Origin: Methanospirillum stamsii
GTDB taxonomy: Archaea > Halobacteriota > Methanomicrobia > Methanomicrobiales > Methanospirillaceae
NCBI RefSeq assembly: GCF_046244385.1
Contig: NZ_CP176366.1
Coordinates: 3,596,001 to 3,660,000 of the forward strand
Direction: 5' to 3'
Length of the DNA: 64,000 nucleotides
Shown here: positions 39,557 through 50,000 of the stretch, in pieces
Layout of the letters: every line of letters starts with the position of its first letter
Position numbering within the stretch: the first letter of the stretch is position 1
Made by a program: the position numbers and the translations under genes
The notes under the pieces: generated by a model
Seen by the model: only the letters and a program-made list of their open reading frames with translations
What the model was told of the DNA's origin: nothing
Database searches by the model: none

Positions 39557-40183
39557 ATGAACCTGAATGATGAGATAGACCTGGGTCAGGTTACAGGAGT
39601 CATGCAGAAATTAATCGGATATATCGGAGTTGTTGCCCTGTTAATCGGCGGGATAGCCATGTACGTTGATCTTCCTGTAATTGGAAGAGTTACATGCCTC
39701 TATTGTCCGACTCCTTCGGGATATTTTTACATTATTTTGGCACTGGCCTCTGCATTCCTCTTGTATTCTGGTTGGACCAAACTCCTGTACCTGACAGGAG
39801 GACTGGCATTTGTTCTAATGGCATATGATGGATATTCATCTACAACCATGGGATATGCAGTCCAGATGCTCCTCTCCGGTGGACTGACTCCCTCAATGGG
39901 AGGTCAGATGGATCCGGTGATGGCCCAAATGATGCAGAATACCGATCTTTCAATCCCTGTCGGGTGGATAGTGACTGCACTTGGCGCATTGCTTCTGATA
40001 TTAGTCCCTAAAATTGAGGCTGATACTGATGAAAAAGCCCCGGCAAATCCCAGGGAAGCAAATCTTCAGGAGAGGATGAAGGAACTAGATAAGATAGTTG
40101 CCATGTATAAGGACGGTGACCTTTCAAAACAGGAATTTAACCGATTAAAAGAGGATATTCTCGGAACGACCAAAGAGAAATAA
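39557..40183 (+). CDS. Membrane protein with C-terminal SHOCT domain
   Basis: 208 residues. Four hydrophobic helices (about 18-40, 52-72, 75-95, 130-150). A conserved-looking CLYCPTPSGYFY lies after the first. The C-terminal 30 residues NLQERMKELDKIVAMYKDGDLSKQEFNRLKEDILG form a SHOCT short helical domain, an oligomerisation-type module often at protein ends. Function unknown. ATG at 39557; a promoter for the next gap lies beyond. Confidence 0.6.
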   Translation: MNLNDEIDLGQVTGVMQKLIGYIGVVALLIGGIAMYVDLPVIGRVTCLYCPTPSGYFYIILALASAFLLYSGWTKLLYLTGGLAFVLMAYDGYSSTTMGYAVQMLLSGGLTPSMGGQMDPVMAQMMQNTDLSIPVGWIVTALGALLLILVPKIEADTDEKAPANPREANLQERMKELDKIVAMYKDGDLSKQEFNRLKEDILGTTKEK

Positions 40184-40230
40184 CCTTTTTTTGGTTTGTA
40201 TAAAACGCCGGAGAAGTTTTATTTTTTCTA

Positions 40231-40330
40231 GCATATTTAAATACCTCCACAGAAGGCCGCTATTCACCGATCTCCTAATCAACCACCTAATTACAAGGGT
40301 CCGATCTTTCGAGAATAGCGACCCCTTATT
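40231..40330 (+). ncRNA. Candidate small RNA with terminal stem (40255-40323) and TATA box
   Basis: In the 457-bp gap 40184-40639 a 69-nt segment is bounded by a helix GG-c-CGCTATTC (40255-40265) and GAATAGCG-a-CC (40313-40323). CCGATC occurs twice inside, 3' of each arm region. A TATA-like GCATATTTAAATACC (40231-40245) lies the right distance (about 20-25 nt) upstream. T/A-rich sequence follows. No known RNA family recognised; not a tRNA. Orientation plus is favoured by the TATA box, but not certain. Confidence 0.4.
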
Positions 40331-40470
40331 AAAACGACTATAATCATTTATTCATTATTTAAAACCCATTTCTTACGTATTTTTATATGATACCAGACCT
40401 ACAACCAGGATCAATATAAATATCAGATATTTACCCTAAAAAACCTCAAATAAGAGTTATTTTTTCCCCT

Positions 40471-40548
40471 TCTTCTTACAAACCCTCCCCAGGTAAGAAG
40501 GTTCAGATAGTACCCCCGGGGAGACAGAGAACCCATTTGTACCTGAAC
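40471..40548 (+). other. Structured element upstream of uvrA (two adjoining hairpins)
   Basis: Hairpin 1: CTTCTTAC (40472-40479) with GTAAGAAG (40493-40500), loop 13 nt. Hairpin 2 starts at the next base: GTTCAG (40501-40506) with CTGAAC (40543-40548), a 3-nt bulge, then GTAC (40510-40513) with GTAC (40539-40542), and a possible GGG/CCC inner helix. It ends 91 nt before the uvrA ATG. It could be a small RNA or a 5' leader control element of the uvr operon. No function shown. The rest of 40331-40639 holds no gene. Confidence 0.4.
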
Positions 40549-40639
40549 AGTCAACAGGTATATGCAAATCAGATAATGATCTTCAAATAATTACATTTGA
40601 GCCGATTTTTGAATGAATTACGTATAAATTAATTGAAAT

Positions 40640-43489
40640 ATGAAAGATATCACCATCAAAGGTGCCAGGGAACATAACCTGAAAAATATCACCGTAACAA
40701 TCCCACGAGATCAATTTGTGGTTGTTACAGGTCTTTCCGGATCAGGCAAATCAACCCTGGCATTTGACACACTCTATGCGGAGGGGCAACGCAGGTACGT
40801 TGAGTCCCTCTCCTCATATGCACGGCAGTTCCTTGGTCTGATGAATAAACCGGACGTGGATTCCATCGAAGGTCTTTCACCGGCTATTTCAATCGAACAA
40901 AAATCAACTTCAAAAAACCCCCGTTCAACTGTTGGAACGGTAACTGAGATTTATGATTACCTCCGTCTGCTCTATGCACGAATCGGGATTCCATACTGTC
41001 CGGAGCATAACCTTCCCATCATTGGCCAGTCACCGGAACGAATAGCTGAGCGCATTGAAGAGGAATGTTCAGGCCAGGTGACCATCCTTGCACCACTTAT
41101 CCGGAAGAAGAAGGGAACATATCAGCAGCTTTTCAAAGATTTAAACAAGGAAGGATTTGCAAGGGTCAGAGTAAACGGGGAAATCCACCGGACTGAAGAT
41201 GATATTGTACTTGAACGGTACAAGATGCATGACATCGACCTGGTTATTGACCGGCTTGACATTTCTGACCATTCACGGCTTGTTGAGGCATGTGAACAGG
41301 CTGTTGCCAGATCTGACGGATTACTGATCGTTACCTGCGAAGATGGAACAGAAAAATTGTTCTCCTCAAAGATGGCATGCCCGGAGTGTGGAATTACCTT
41401 TGAAGAACTCCAGCCCAGGATGTTCTCTTTCAACAGTCCTTTTGGTGCCTGTCCGGAATGTAAGGGCCTTGGATTCAGAATGGATTTTGAACCAGACCTT
41501 ATTATTCCTGATAAGGAAAAATCCATCGCTGAAGGAGCAATCGCCACCTATCGAAATTTTCTGGATGGATACCGATCACAGTTTGTCGGAGCGGTTGCAG
41601 ATCATTTTGGATTTTCTGTTAATACTCCCATTAAGGATCTTACAGAAAAGCAGTATAATGCCCTGATGTATGGATCAACTGAAAAAATAGCCTTCCATAT
41701 GAGTTACAAGCAGGGAGAAGGGGAATGGTCTCACCGTGGCACCTGGGAAGGACTGCTCCCCCAGGCTGAACGACTTTATAGCCAAACAAACTCTGAATAC
41801 CGGAAACGTGAACTGGAAAAGTTCATGAGGATCTCTCCGTGCGGGGCATGTAAAGGGAAAAGGCTCAAGGAAAAGATTCTGGCAGTACGGGTTGCAGATA
41901 AATCCATTATCGACCTGACTGATCTTTCTATCTCTGCCAGTATCGCATTTTTCAACAACTTACATCTCTCAGAAAAGGAGATGGAGATTGCCAGGCAGGT
42001 TCTCAAGGAGGTACTGGCTCGCCTTACCTTCCTGGAACGGGTAGGCCTTGGATACCTGACCCTCTCACGCAGTGCCGGAACACTTTCCGGTGGGGAAGCG
42101 CAACGAATTCGGCTGGCAACCCAGATTGGATCCAACCTCATGGGAGTGCTCTATGTACTGGATGAGCCATCCATCGGTCTTCATCAGCGGGATAATAACC
42201 GGCTCATTGATACGCTTCGCCAGCTCCGGGATCTTGGAAATACCCTCATCGTGGTTGAACATGATGAGGATACCATACGGGCAGCGGACCATGTTATCGA
42301 CATGGGACCAGGAGCCGGTCTTAACGGTGGAGAGATAATCGCCGAAGGAACTCCAATTGAGATAGAACAAAATGAAAAGTCTCTAACCGGTGCCTACCTC
42401 TCCGGAAGGATGAAGATAGATATTCCCAAAACCAGACGGACAAGTGACCGGTTCATATCCATCTCCGGGTGCTCGGAAAACAATCTGAAAAATATCACGG
42501 CAAAAATTCCCATGGGAACCCTGACACTTATCACCGGGGTTTCAGGTTCTGGAAAGTCAACCCTCATCTATGATACCCTGTATCCGGCATTGCAGAAGAC
42601 GGTTTACCATTCTCGTGTCGAAGCCGGGAAACATACTGCAGTTTCCAGCGATGATCCAATTGACAAAGTCATTGTTATTGACCAGTCACCAATCGGGAGG
42701 ACGCCTCGATCCAACCCTGCCACGTACACCAAGCTCTTTGATGAGGTAAGGCAGATCTTCGCCGAGACCAAAGAAGCAAAGATACGGGGATACAAGACAG
42801 GGCGGTTTTCCTTCAATGTAAAAGGCGGCCGGTGTGAAGCCTGCCAGGGTGACGGCCTGATAAAAATCGAGATGAACTTCCTTCCGGATGTATACATCGA
42901 ATGTGAGGAATGCAAGGGGAAACGGTACAACAAAGAGACGCTTGAAGTCAAATACAAGGACAAATCAATCGCCGATGTTCTTGAGATGAGCGTTGATGAG
43001 GCAATAGAACTCTTTGATTCGATTCCCAAGATCCGTAACAAATTACAGACTCTTGTTGATGTCGGTCTTGGTTACATAAAACTTGGTCAGAGTGCTACAA
43101 CCCTCTCCGGCGGTGAGGCGCAGCGAATCAAACTTACCAGGGAGTTATCAAAGCGGGCAACCGGACAGACAGTATACCTCCTTGATGAGCCAACAACCGG
43201 CCTTCACTTTCATGATGTCAGAAAACTCATCCAGGTATTTACCGAACTGGTAGCAAAAGGCAACACCGTAATTGTCATTGAGCACAATCTCGATGTCATC
43301 AAATCTGCCGATTATATCCTTGACCTGGGTCCGGAAGGAGGAGACGCCGGAGGAGAGATTATCGCAACCGGAACACCTGAAGAGATTGCGGTAAACCCGG
43401 ACAGTTATACCGGTTCGTTTCTGTCAAAAATGCTGGGAGATATCCCCCCGAAAGCAGCTAAATCGAAACGGAAAAAAATTAGTGCCTGA
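40640..43489 (+). CDS. uvrA: Excinuclease ABC subunit A
   Basis: 949-residue damage sensor of nucleotide excision repair, bacterial type. Two ABC ATPase modules: Walker A VVTGLSGSGKSTLAFDTLYAEGQ at about 30-50 and LITGVSGSGKSTLIYDTLYPAL at about 630-650. The signature sequences are LSGGEAQRIRLATQIG and LSGGEAQRIKLTRELS. Zinc modules CPECGITFEEL ... CPECKG and CEACQGDG ... CEECKG are complete. It starts the operon uvrA-uvrC-uvrB, spaced 26 bp from uvrC. Bacterial NER genes in mesophilic methanogens are usually explained by transfer from bacteria. Confidence 0.98.
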   Translation: MKDITIKGAREHNLKNITVTIPRDQFVVVTGLSGSGKSTLAFDTLYAEGQRRYVESLSSYARQFLGLMNKPDVDSIEGLSPAISIEQKSTSKNPRSTVGTVTEIYDYLRLLYARIGIPYCPEHNLPIIGQSPERIAERIEEECSGQVTILAPLIRKKKGTYQQLFKDLNKEGFARVRVNGEIHRTEDDIVLERYKMHDIDLVIDRLDISDHSRLVEACEQAVARSDGLLIVTCEDGTEKLFSSKMACPECGITFEELQPRMFSFNSPFGACPECKGLGFRMDFEPDLIIPDKEKSIAEGAIATYRNFLDGYRSQFVGAVADHFGFSVNTPIKDLTEKQYNALMYGSTEKIAFHMSYKQGEGEWSHRGTWEGLLPQAERLYSQTNSEYRKRELEKFMRISPCGACKGKRLKEKILAVRVADKSIIDLTDLSISASIAFFNNLHLSEKEMEIARQVLKEVLARLTFLERVGLGYLTLSRSAGTLSGGEAQRIRLATQIGSNLMGVLYVLDEPSIGLHQRDNNRLIDTLRQLRDLGNTLIVVEHDEDTIRAADHVIDMGPGAGLNGGEIIAEGTPIEIEQNEKSLTGAYLSGRMKIDIPKTRRTSDRFISISGCSENNLKNITAKIPMGTLTLITGVSGSGKSTLIYDTLYPALQKTVYHSRVEAGKHTAVSSDDPIDKVIVIDQSPIGRTPRSNPATYTKLFDEVRQIFAETKEAKIRGYKTGRFSFNVKGGRCEACQGDGLIKIEMNFLPDVYIECEECKGKRYNKETLEVKYKDKSIADVLEMSVDEAIELFDSIPKIRNKLQTLVDVGLGYIKLGQSATTLSGGEAQRIKLTRELSKRATGQTVYLLDEPTTGLHFHDVRKLIQVFTELVAKGNTVIVIEHNLDVIKSADYILDLGPEGGDAGGEIIATGTPEEIAVNPDSYTGSFLSKMLGDIPPKAAKSKRKKISA

Positions 43490-43515
43490 ATGAATCCTAT
43501 ACACGTGATGATGCG

Positions 43516-45075
43516 GTGACAATAGATCTTTCAACTATTCCCGAGGAACCAGGCTGCTACCAGTTCAAAGACGAATCCGGAAACATCCTCTACGTCGGGA
43601 AAGCAAAAAATCTCAAAAAAAGAGTATCAAGTTATTTCCAGAAGAAAAGTATCGCACCCCGGACTGATATTCTGGTCTCCCTGATCCGGGATATTGATAC
43701 TATTGTCACTTCTTCAGAAGTCGAAGCACTCATCCTGGAAAATAACCTAATCAAAAAATATCAGCCAAAATATAACATCGATCTAAAAGATGCGAAAAGT
43801 TATGCATTCATTCAGTTAACCGATGAACCTTTTCCCCGGATTGGAATAGCACGAGAGAGAAACGGGAAAATCAAGGGCACTTTGTATGGTCCTTTCGTTT
43901 CAGCTGCTGAAAGAGACCAGATTTTAAAATTTATCAAGCAGACATTTCATCTCCGGACATGTAAAAAGATAACGAAGCGGGCATGCCTCAGATCGCATCT
44001 TGGCACTTGTGCAGCTCCCTGTATCGGAAAAATATCTGAACCCGAATATCAGTACCTGGTGAAAAGTGCAGATCTTTTGCTTCGGGGAAAAAACCAGGAT
44101 CTAATTTCTTCCCTAAAAGAAGAGATGCAAAATTTTTCAGACTCTGAAGAGTTTGAAAAAGCACTGGTATTACGAAACAGGATACAGGCCATCGAGAATT
44201 TATCCGAACGACAATACGTCCAGCGGCAGAAGAAGGCTGATGAGCATATTATCAACTACATCATCTCCGGAGACATGGTGTATCTCATCCTCTTTCATGT
44301 TGAACGGGGATCTCTTACAAGTAAAGAAGAATTTGTATTTCAAGAGACCGAAGATTTTCTTGATGAATTCATACTTCAGTACTATGCAACAAATAAGCCC
44401 CCCAATGAACTTATCCTTCCAATCCAGCCAGAACAGGGAATCCAGGAATACCTGATGCATATCCGGGGGACTAATGTTACCATCACCGTCCCGAAACAGG
44501 GTGAAAAAAAGCACCTCATTGACTTAGCATATAAAAATCTCGAAGTGTCTTTTTTCACCGGAAAAATGCGGCTTTCTGAACTTGGTGAAGCATTACATAT
44601 GGATAATCCGCCTGAAGTCATCGAATGTTTTGATATCTCACACCTCAGGGGGACCGGAACGGTAGGTTCGATGGTCTCATTCCGGGATGGAAAGCCGGAT
44701 AAGCGGAACTACAGAAGATACAAGATAAAAACTGCAGGCCCTTCTGATGATTATGCGGCGATTAGTGAGGTTGTAAAAAGAAGATATTCACGGCTTTTGA
44801 GTGAAAACCATCCGATGCCAGACCTTATTCTCATTGATGGAGGTCCTGGCCAGTTAAAATCCGCTAAAACGGTACTGGATGAACTTAATCTTTCAATTCC
44901 GGTTATATCATTGGCTAAACGCGAAGAAGAAATCTACGTTCCCGGTCGTCATCTCCCCCTGTCAGTTCAGAAAAAAAGTCCGGCATCACTCCTGGTCCAG
45001 GAGATTCGGGATGAAGCACACCGGTTTGCGATAACGTACCAGAGAAAACTCAGACAAAAACAGATGAAAGAATGA
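43516..45075 (+). CDS. uvrC: Excinuclease ABC subunit C, lacking the C-terminal HhH domain
   Basis: 519 residues starting from GTG at 43516 (TIDLSTIPEEPGCYQFKDESG). The GIY-YIG nuclease region has GCYQFKDESGNILYVGKAKNLKKRVSSYF; a UVR/BC-binding domain is near 195-235. The RNase H-like second nuclease has ECFDISHLRGTGTVGSMVSFRDG and LILIDGGPGQLKSA. The protein stops after HRFAITYQRKLRQKQMKE, where E. coli UvrC (610 aa) continues with a tandem HhH domain. uvrB begins inside the stop (ATGA), so no room is left for the HhH domain. Confidence 0.95.
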   Translation: MTIDLSTIPEEPGCYQFKDESGNILYVGKAKNLKKRVSSYFQKKSIAPRTDILVSLIRDIDTIVTSSEVEALILENNLIKKYQPKYNIDLKDAKSYAFIQLTDEPFPRIGIARERNGKIKGTLYGPFVSAAERDQILKFIKQTFHLRTCKKITKRACLRSHLGTCAAPCIGKISEPEYQYLVKSADLLLRGKNQDLISSLKEEMQNFSDSEEFEKALVLRNRIQAIENLSERQYVQRQKKADEHIINYIISGDMVYLILFHVERGSLTSKEEFVFQETEDFLDEFILQYYATNKPPNELILPIQPEQGIQEYLMHIRGTNVTITVPKQGEKKHLIDLAYKNLEVSFFTGKMRLSELGEALHMDNPPEVIECFDISHLRGTGTVGSMVSFRDGKPDKRNYRRYKIKTAGPSDDYAAISEVVKRRYSRLLSENHPMPDLILIDGGPGQLKSAKTVLDELNLSIPVISLAKREEEIYVPGRHLPLSVQKKSPASLLVQEIRDEAHRFAITYQRKLRQKQMKE

Positions 45076-47027
45076 ATCAGTTTAAACTGGTTTCTGATTT
45101 TAAACCCACCGGATCCCAGCCGGATGCAATAACTGAACTGGTCAGGGGATGCAGGGAAGGTAACTCATTTCAGACACTTCTTGGCGTTACCGGGTCTGGT
45201 AAAACATTCACTATGGCGAATGTAATCGAGGAGTTACAACTCCCAACCCTTGTCATTGCACATAATAAGACCCTGGCAGCCCAGCTCTATAACGAATTCA
45301 GGGATTTTTTCCCGGAGAACCGGGTTGAATATTTTGTTTCGTACTATGATTATTACCAGCCTGAATCGTATATCGCTAAAAAAGATCAGTACATCGAGAA
45401 AGATGCACAGATAAACCCGAAAATAGAGATGATGCGGCTCTCTGCTACGGCATCACTTTTAAACCGGACCGACGTTATCGTCATTGCTTCAGTTTCCTGT
45501 ATCTATGGTCTTGGAAATCCGAATACTTACAAACGAATGGGTTTTGACCTTGGAGTCGGACAGAAGATTGGAAGAAGAGAGATAATAAGCCGTCTTGTCG
45601 ATAACCTGTATGAGCGGAACGACATTGAGATAATTCCAGGAAGGTTCCGGGTGAAAGGAGACATCATCGACCTGGTCCCGAGTTATTATAATAACATCAT
45701 CCGGATTGAGCTCTTCGGCGATGAGATAGAACGAATCACAGAAATTAACCGGATAACCGGAAACCCGGTTGAGCGGCTCAGACATATCTACGTCTATCCG
45801 GCCAGTCATTATGTCATTGACGAGGCCCAGAAAGAAGAGGCACTTTTCGGGATTGAAAAAGAACTGGAAGAGCGACTTCCAAACCTTGGTATGCTGGAGT
45901 CTCATCGTCTTCGTCAGCGGACGATGTACGACATCGAAATGATCCGGGAGACCGGTTCCTGCAAAGGTATTGAAAATTATTCCCGATTTTTTGACGGGAG
46001 AAAGCCGGGCGAAAAACCATATTGCCTGCTTGATTATTTTCCGGAACAATTCTTGATATTCATTGATGAAAGTCACCAGACACTTCCCCAGGTCCGGGCG
46101 ATGTTTAATGGTGACCGGTCAAGAAAAACCCCTCTTATTGAGTACGGATTTCGTCTTCCATCGGCATTTGACAACCGGCCACTCAGGTTTTTTGAGTTTG
46201 AACAATACCTGAAAAACGTCGTCTGTGTTTCAGCAACTCCTGGCGATTATGAACTTGAACATTCAAACCAGGTTGTCGAACAGATTATCAGACCCACCGG
46301 TCTTGTAGACCCGGTAGTTGAAGTCCGGCCAATCCAGGGACAGATGGAAGATATCAAAAGAGAGATCAAAAAGACCATCGACCGGAAGGATAGGATCCTG
46401 CTTACAACCCTGACGAAAAGGCTTGCCGAAGAACTGACTGAGTACCTGCTGTCATCCGGCATAAAGACAAAATATCTTCATTCTGACATCGACACCCTTG
46501 ACCGGACGGAGATAATTCGGGAACTTCGGATAGGAGAATTTGATGTCCTGGTAGGAATTAACCTCCTCCGGGAAGGACTTGATATTCCGGAAGTAGGATT
46601 CATCGGAATCCTGGATGCAGACAAAGAGGGATTTTTACGGGATGCACGAAGTTTAATTCAGATAATCGGTCGGGCTGCACGAAACTCCGAGGCTTTCGTG
46701 GTTCTTTATGCCGATACTACAACCGGTTCAATGCAAAGAGCACTGGATGAAACCAGTCGGAGAAGGGCACTCCAGATAGAATATAACACCATACATGGTA
46801 TCACACCCAAAACCATTCAAAAACCAGTCAGGGAACAGGAAATTGATACCGGAAAGAAAGAAAAAGTTCCAAAGAAGGCACTTCCAAACCTCATCATCAA
46901 TCTTGAATCTCAAATGAAATCTGCCGCACAACGACTTGATTTCGAAGAAGCAATAAAACTCCGGGATCAAATCGCAGATCTTCGAAAAGAAATGGAAAAG
47001 GGAGAAAAAAAGGTTACAGGACAGTAA
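45072..47027 (+). CDS. uvrB: Excinuclease ABC subunit B
   Basis: 651-residue helicase-like damage verifier. Walker A LLGVTGSGKTFTMANVI; beta-hairpin region EYFVSYYDYYQPESYI; DEAD-like FIDESHQTLPQ; motif VI region IQIIGRAARNSEAFVVLYAD. The C-terminal UVR domain NLESQMKSAAQRLDFEEAIKLRDQIADLRKEME binds UvrC. The ATG overlaps the uvrC stop. The last 14 bp overlap the convergent PEGA/PKD protein gene. Confidence 0.98.
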   Translation: MNQFKLVSDFKPTGSQPDAITELVRGCREGNSFQTLLGVTGSGKTFTMANVIEELQLPTLVIAHNKTLAAQLYNEFRDFFPENRVEYFVSYYDYYQPESYIAKKDQYIEKDAQINPKIEMMRLSATASLLNRTDVIVIASVSCIYGLGNPNTYKRMGFDLGVGQKIGRREIISRLVDNLYERNDIEIIPGRFRVKGDIIDLVPSYYNNIIRIELFGDEIERITEINRITGNPVERLRHIYVYPASHYVIDEAQKEEALFGIEKELEERLPNLGMLESHRLRQRTMYDIEMIRETGSCKGIENYSRFFDGRKPGEKPYCLLDYFPEQFLIFIDESHQTLPQVRAMFNGDRSRKTPLIEYGFRLPSAFDNRPLRFFEFEQYLKNVVCVSATPGDYELEHSNQVVEQIIRPTGLVDPVVEVRPIQGQMEDIKREIKKTIDRKDRILLTTLTKRLAEELTEYLLSSGIKTKYLHSDIDTLDRTEIIRELRIGEFDVLVGINLLREGLDIPEVGFIGILDADKEGFLRDARSLIQIIGRAARNSEAFVVLYADTTTGSMQRALDETSRRRALQIEYNTIHGITPKTIQKPVREQEIDTGKKEKVPKKALPNLIINLESQMKSAAQRLDFEEAIKLRDQIADLRKEMEKGEKKVTGQ

Positions 47028-50000
47028 CAAGTCCTTCTTTTATTTTTACTGAACTTCCTTCGTCACTGAAGACACTTAAGGAGACTGTGAAGTTACCGGA
47101 TGCTCCATAGATGTGTTCCGGATTCTGGTCATATGACTTCACGGTATCACCAAAGTCCCAGAGCCAGGAGGTCGGGAATCCTGTCGAAAGATCCTCGAAC
47201 TTCACGGTGAGCGGAGACTTTCCTGAAACCGGATGTGCAATAAAGTCTGCTTCAGGCTTTTGCAGGATGGTGATGGTCTCATATGCATAATCCTTTGCAA
47301 TGAATGGTTTTTCAACCTGGTGTGTTACCTGATATACCCCCGGAGCGGTGTAATTATGAGTTGCATTCTTCGATATTGCTCCATCAGGACCATCACCAAA
47401 TACCCAGCCATATGATACGCCATCTGTGTTCAGGGATTTATCAATAAATTTGATCTGAACATCAGCCCCAAGAATTCCTCCGTTCTTGTCAACGGTAAAC
47501 TCTGCAATCGGGTTTTTCGTAACTTCGATATAGTTAACTTTTGTCTTGTTGACACCATCGAGAGCTGCAGCATTATATGCAGTAAGGGTCACGGTGTAAT
47601 TTCCAACTTCTGAATAGAGATGTACCGGTTCACGGGTGGTTGTAATCTCGCCGTCACCAAAGTCCCAAAGCCAGTCAGTTGGATTATTCCGGGTAAAGTC
47701 CTTGAACGTTACCGGATACTTTGGCGGAACACGGATCCGGTCAGCTCCAAAATCAGGTTCCGGAGGGATAACAAAGACTGCTTCAATGGTATGGTCACCG
47801 GTGATATTGGTAAAGCAGTACTGGTCATACACGCCAACTGATGAGTTATCCACAATTACATCATATATGGCATTTCCGGCATCCGGAGTTATGTTGAAGC
47901 ACTGAGTACTTCCACAATTTACCTCAACAATACCATCTGTTCCGGCAGGCTCAATTGTTCCTCCTTCACTCTGATTGACGAGAATTTCATACTTCTTTAT
48001 CTGGAAATCGGCATTGATGGTGTGATCAGCATCAACATCTTCAAAGGTGTAAGACGTAATTGCTCCCTGGCTTACTCCATCTACCTGGACATCCTGGATA
48101 TTATAGCATCCGTTCGAGGTAATAGTGAAGGTGACATCATCACCCATTGGCACAACCTGCGGTGTTGACGGACTGATAGTTCCACCTACTCCGGCCGAAG
48201 GGGTGATAGTATAAGCATACTGGGTGAACTCAGCACTAATGGCATGATTACTGGTTACATTGTTGAAGCAGTATTCATAGGGGCTGGTCTGGTTCCCCAG
48301 ATCTTCTTCATCAACAATTACAGATGATATGTAATAATTCGCATTTGCGGTAATATTGAAGCACTGGCTATCGCCAAAGGTGACATTCACTGAGCCGTTT
48401 GGCTCTATCTTTCCGCCCTCACCAGCAACCGCCGTGATAGTCAGGACGTCAGACTGAAAATGTGCAATGATGTCATGATCCTCAGTAACGGTGATATTAT
48501 ACGGGTTTACTGCTCCCTTCGATATTCCATTATCAGTCAGATCTGAAAACTGATACCCGGTAAAACCAGTTACTTTAAAGGAGAGATTCTCTCCGTAACA
48601 AGAGGTATAGTTATCATAAGCAGGCTGAATCATACCCTTGGTTGCATCATCAACCCTTGAATTAATGGTGAAATTCAAAGGTGCAAAGATTGCAGTTACG
48701 GAAGTATTAGTGGTAAGACCGGAGATTGGCCCCCAATAATAATGATCTGATTCACTCTGTAATACACTGACTTCTTCTCTTGATTCATCAAATTTCACAA
48801 AATGGTATCCAGGATCGGCAACTGCTTCATGTTGATGAGTGGTTCCATTATAGGGTATCTTATATGGAACTGCATCCTCCGTTCCATCTAGCATTCTTCC
48901 CCCTGGACCTGCTAATGGAGTTATCCAGACATAGTTCGGAGAGAACAGACAATTTAAGGTGTGATTCTCCTGGATATTATAAATGGTGTATGTCGGAGCC
49001 CAACCTACAGGAACCTGGTTATCATACAACTGTTTGACTGAGTAATCAGGATCCGCAGAGAAATTATAGCCATAACTGTCGGAACCAAAATCATACATGG
49101 TAAGACCAGGATAATTGACAGAACCTCCCTTTCCTGCAGTCGCATTTACAAAGAGCTTCCTCTTCGTCGATGTAAGAGAGAGTGTTGCATTTTCAAGTGC
49201 TGTTGAATGCTGGTATACGACACTACTCATGTTTTTGTAAATATCATAGGGCATGGGTGCCTGACCTTCACGTGTTACCGTGAAATTGTCAATAACCCAG
49301 GCAGGCTGTTCTCCGGAGAGGGTAAACGGAGTAGTGTTTCCAGCCTTTACTGCAACGGGTCCTGCAGGACTTATCGTGCTGTGTTGGTCACTGATGGTTG
49401 TGATATAGTAGGTCATCAGTTCCAACTGAATAATATCTCCCCATTTGGAAGGTCGTCCTTCGAATAAGGTAGTATCTACACGAACCGTCTTCTTTGCATA
49501 AAGAGGTAATTGATCAAATGTTACATCAACGATGTTCTGTGAAGGAAGCGGAATCCAGCATGGTGTAGTATTTTCGAATACTTCTCCATCCACACTGACA
49601 GAAGCACCTCCTTCATCATCAATGTTGGTTTCAAAGTACACCTGAACATATTCCTGAATCGGATCCAATGCTTCCAGTATGGTTTTATCATTCCCTGGTG
49701 TAACATTGAATTCGCCTCCGGTATCATCATATCCATCAAGGAAATACCAATAACCATAATCTCCTTCATGAAGTTCCATCTCGAACGGTGTAGTTCCAAC
49801 AAATCCCATCACAAATTTCCATGGCGGAACGGTTTCTGCCCCTACCATACTCTGGATGTGAGCTGATGCTTCATCTACGGAGTCATTTGTTGATTCCAGG
49901 TAAGCAGCAATCTCATTTTTAAGACCACTCTGCATGGCAGAGAAGTTACCACCATACACAAGCACCCGTGCTTGGTTAGGATCGCTCTTAAAAGTGACCA

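Noticed and set aside
45489..46076. 195-codon frame antisense to uvrB
   Set aside because: Lies wholly within a well-supported uvrB and its translation shows no protein family pattern.
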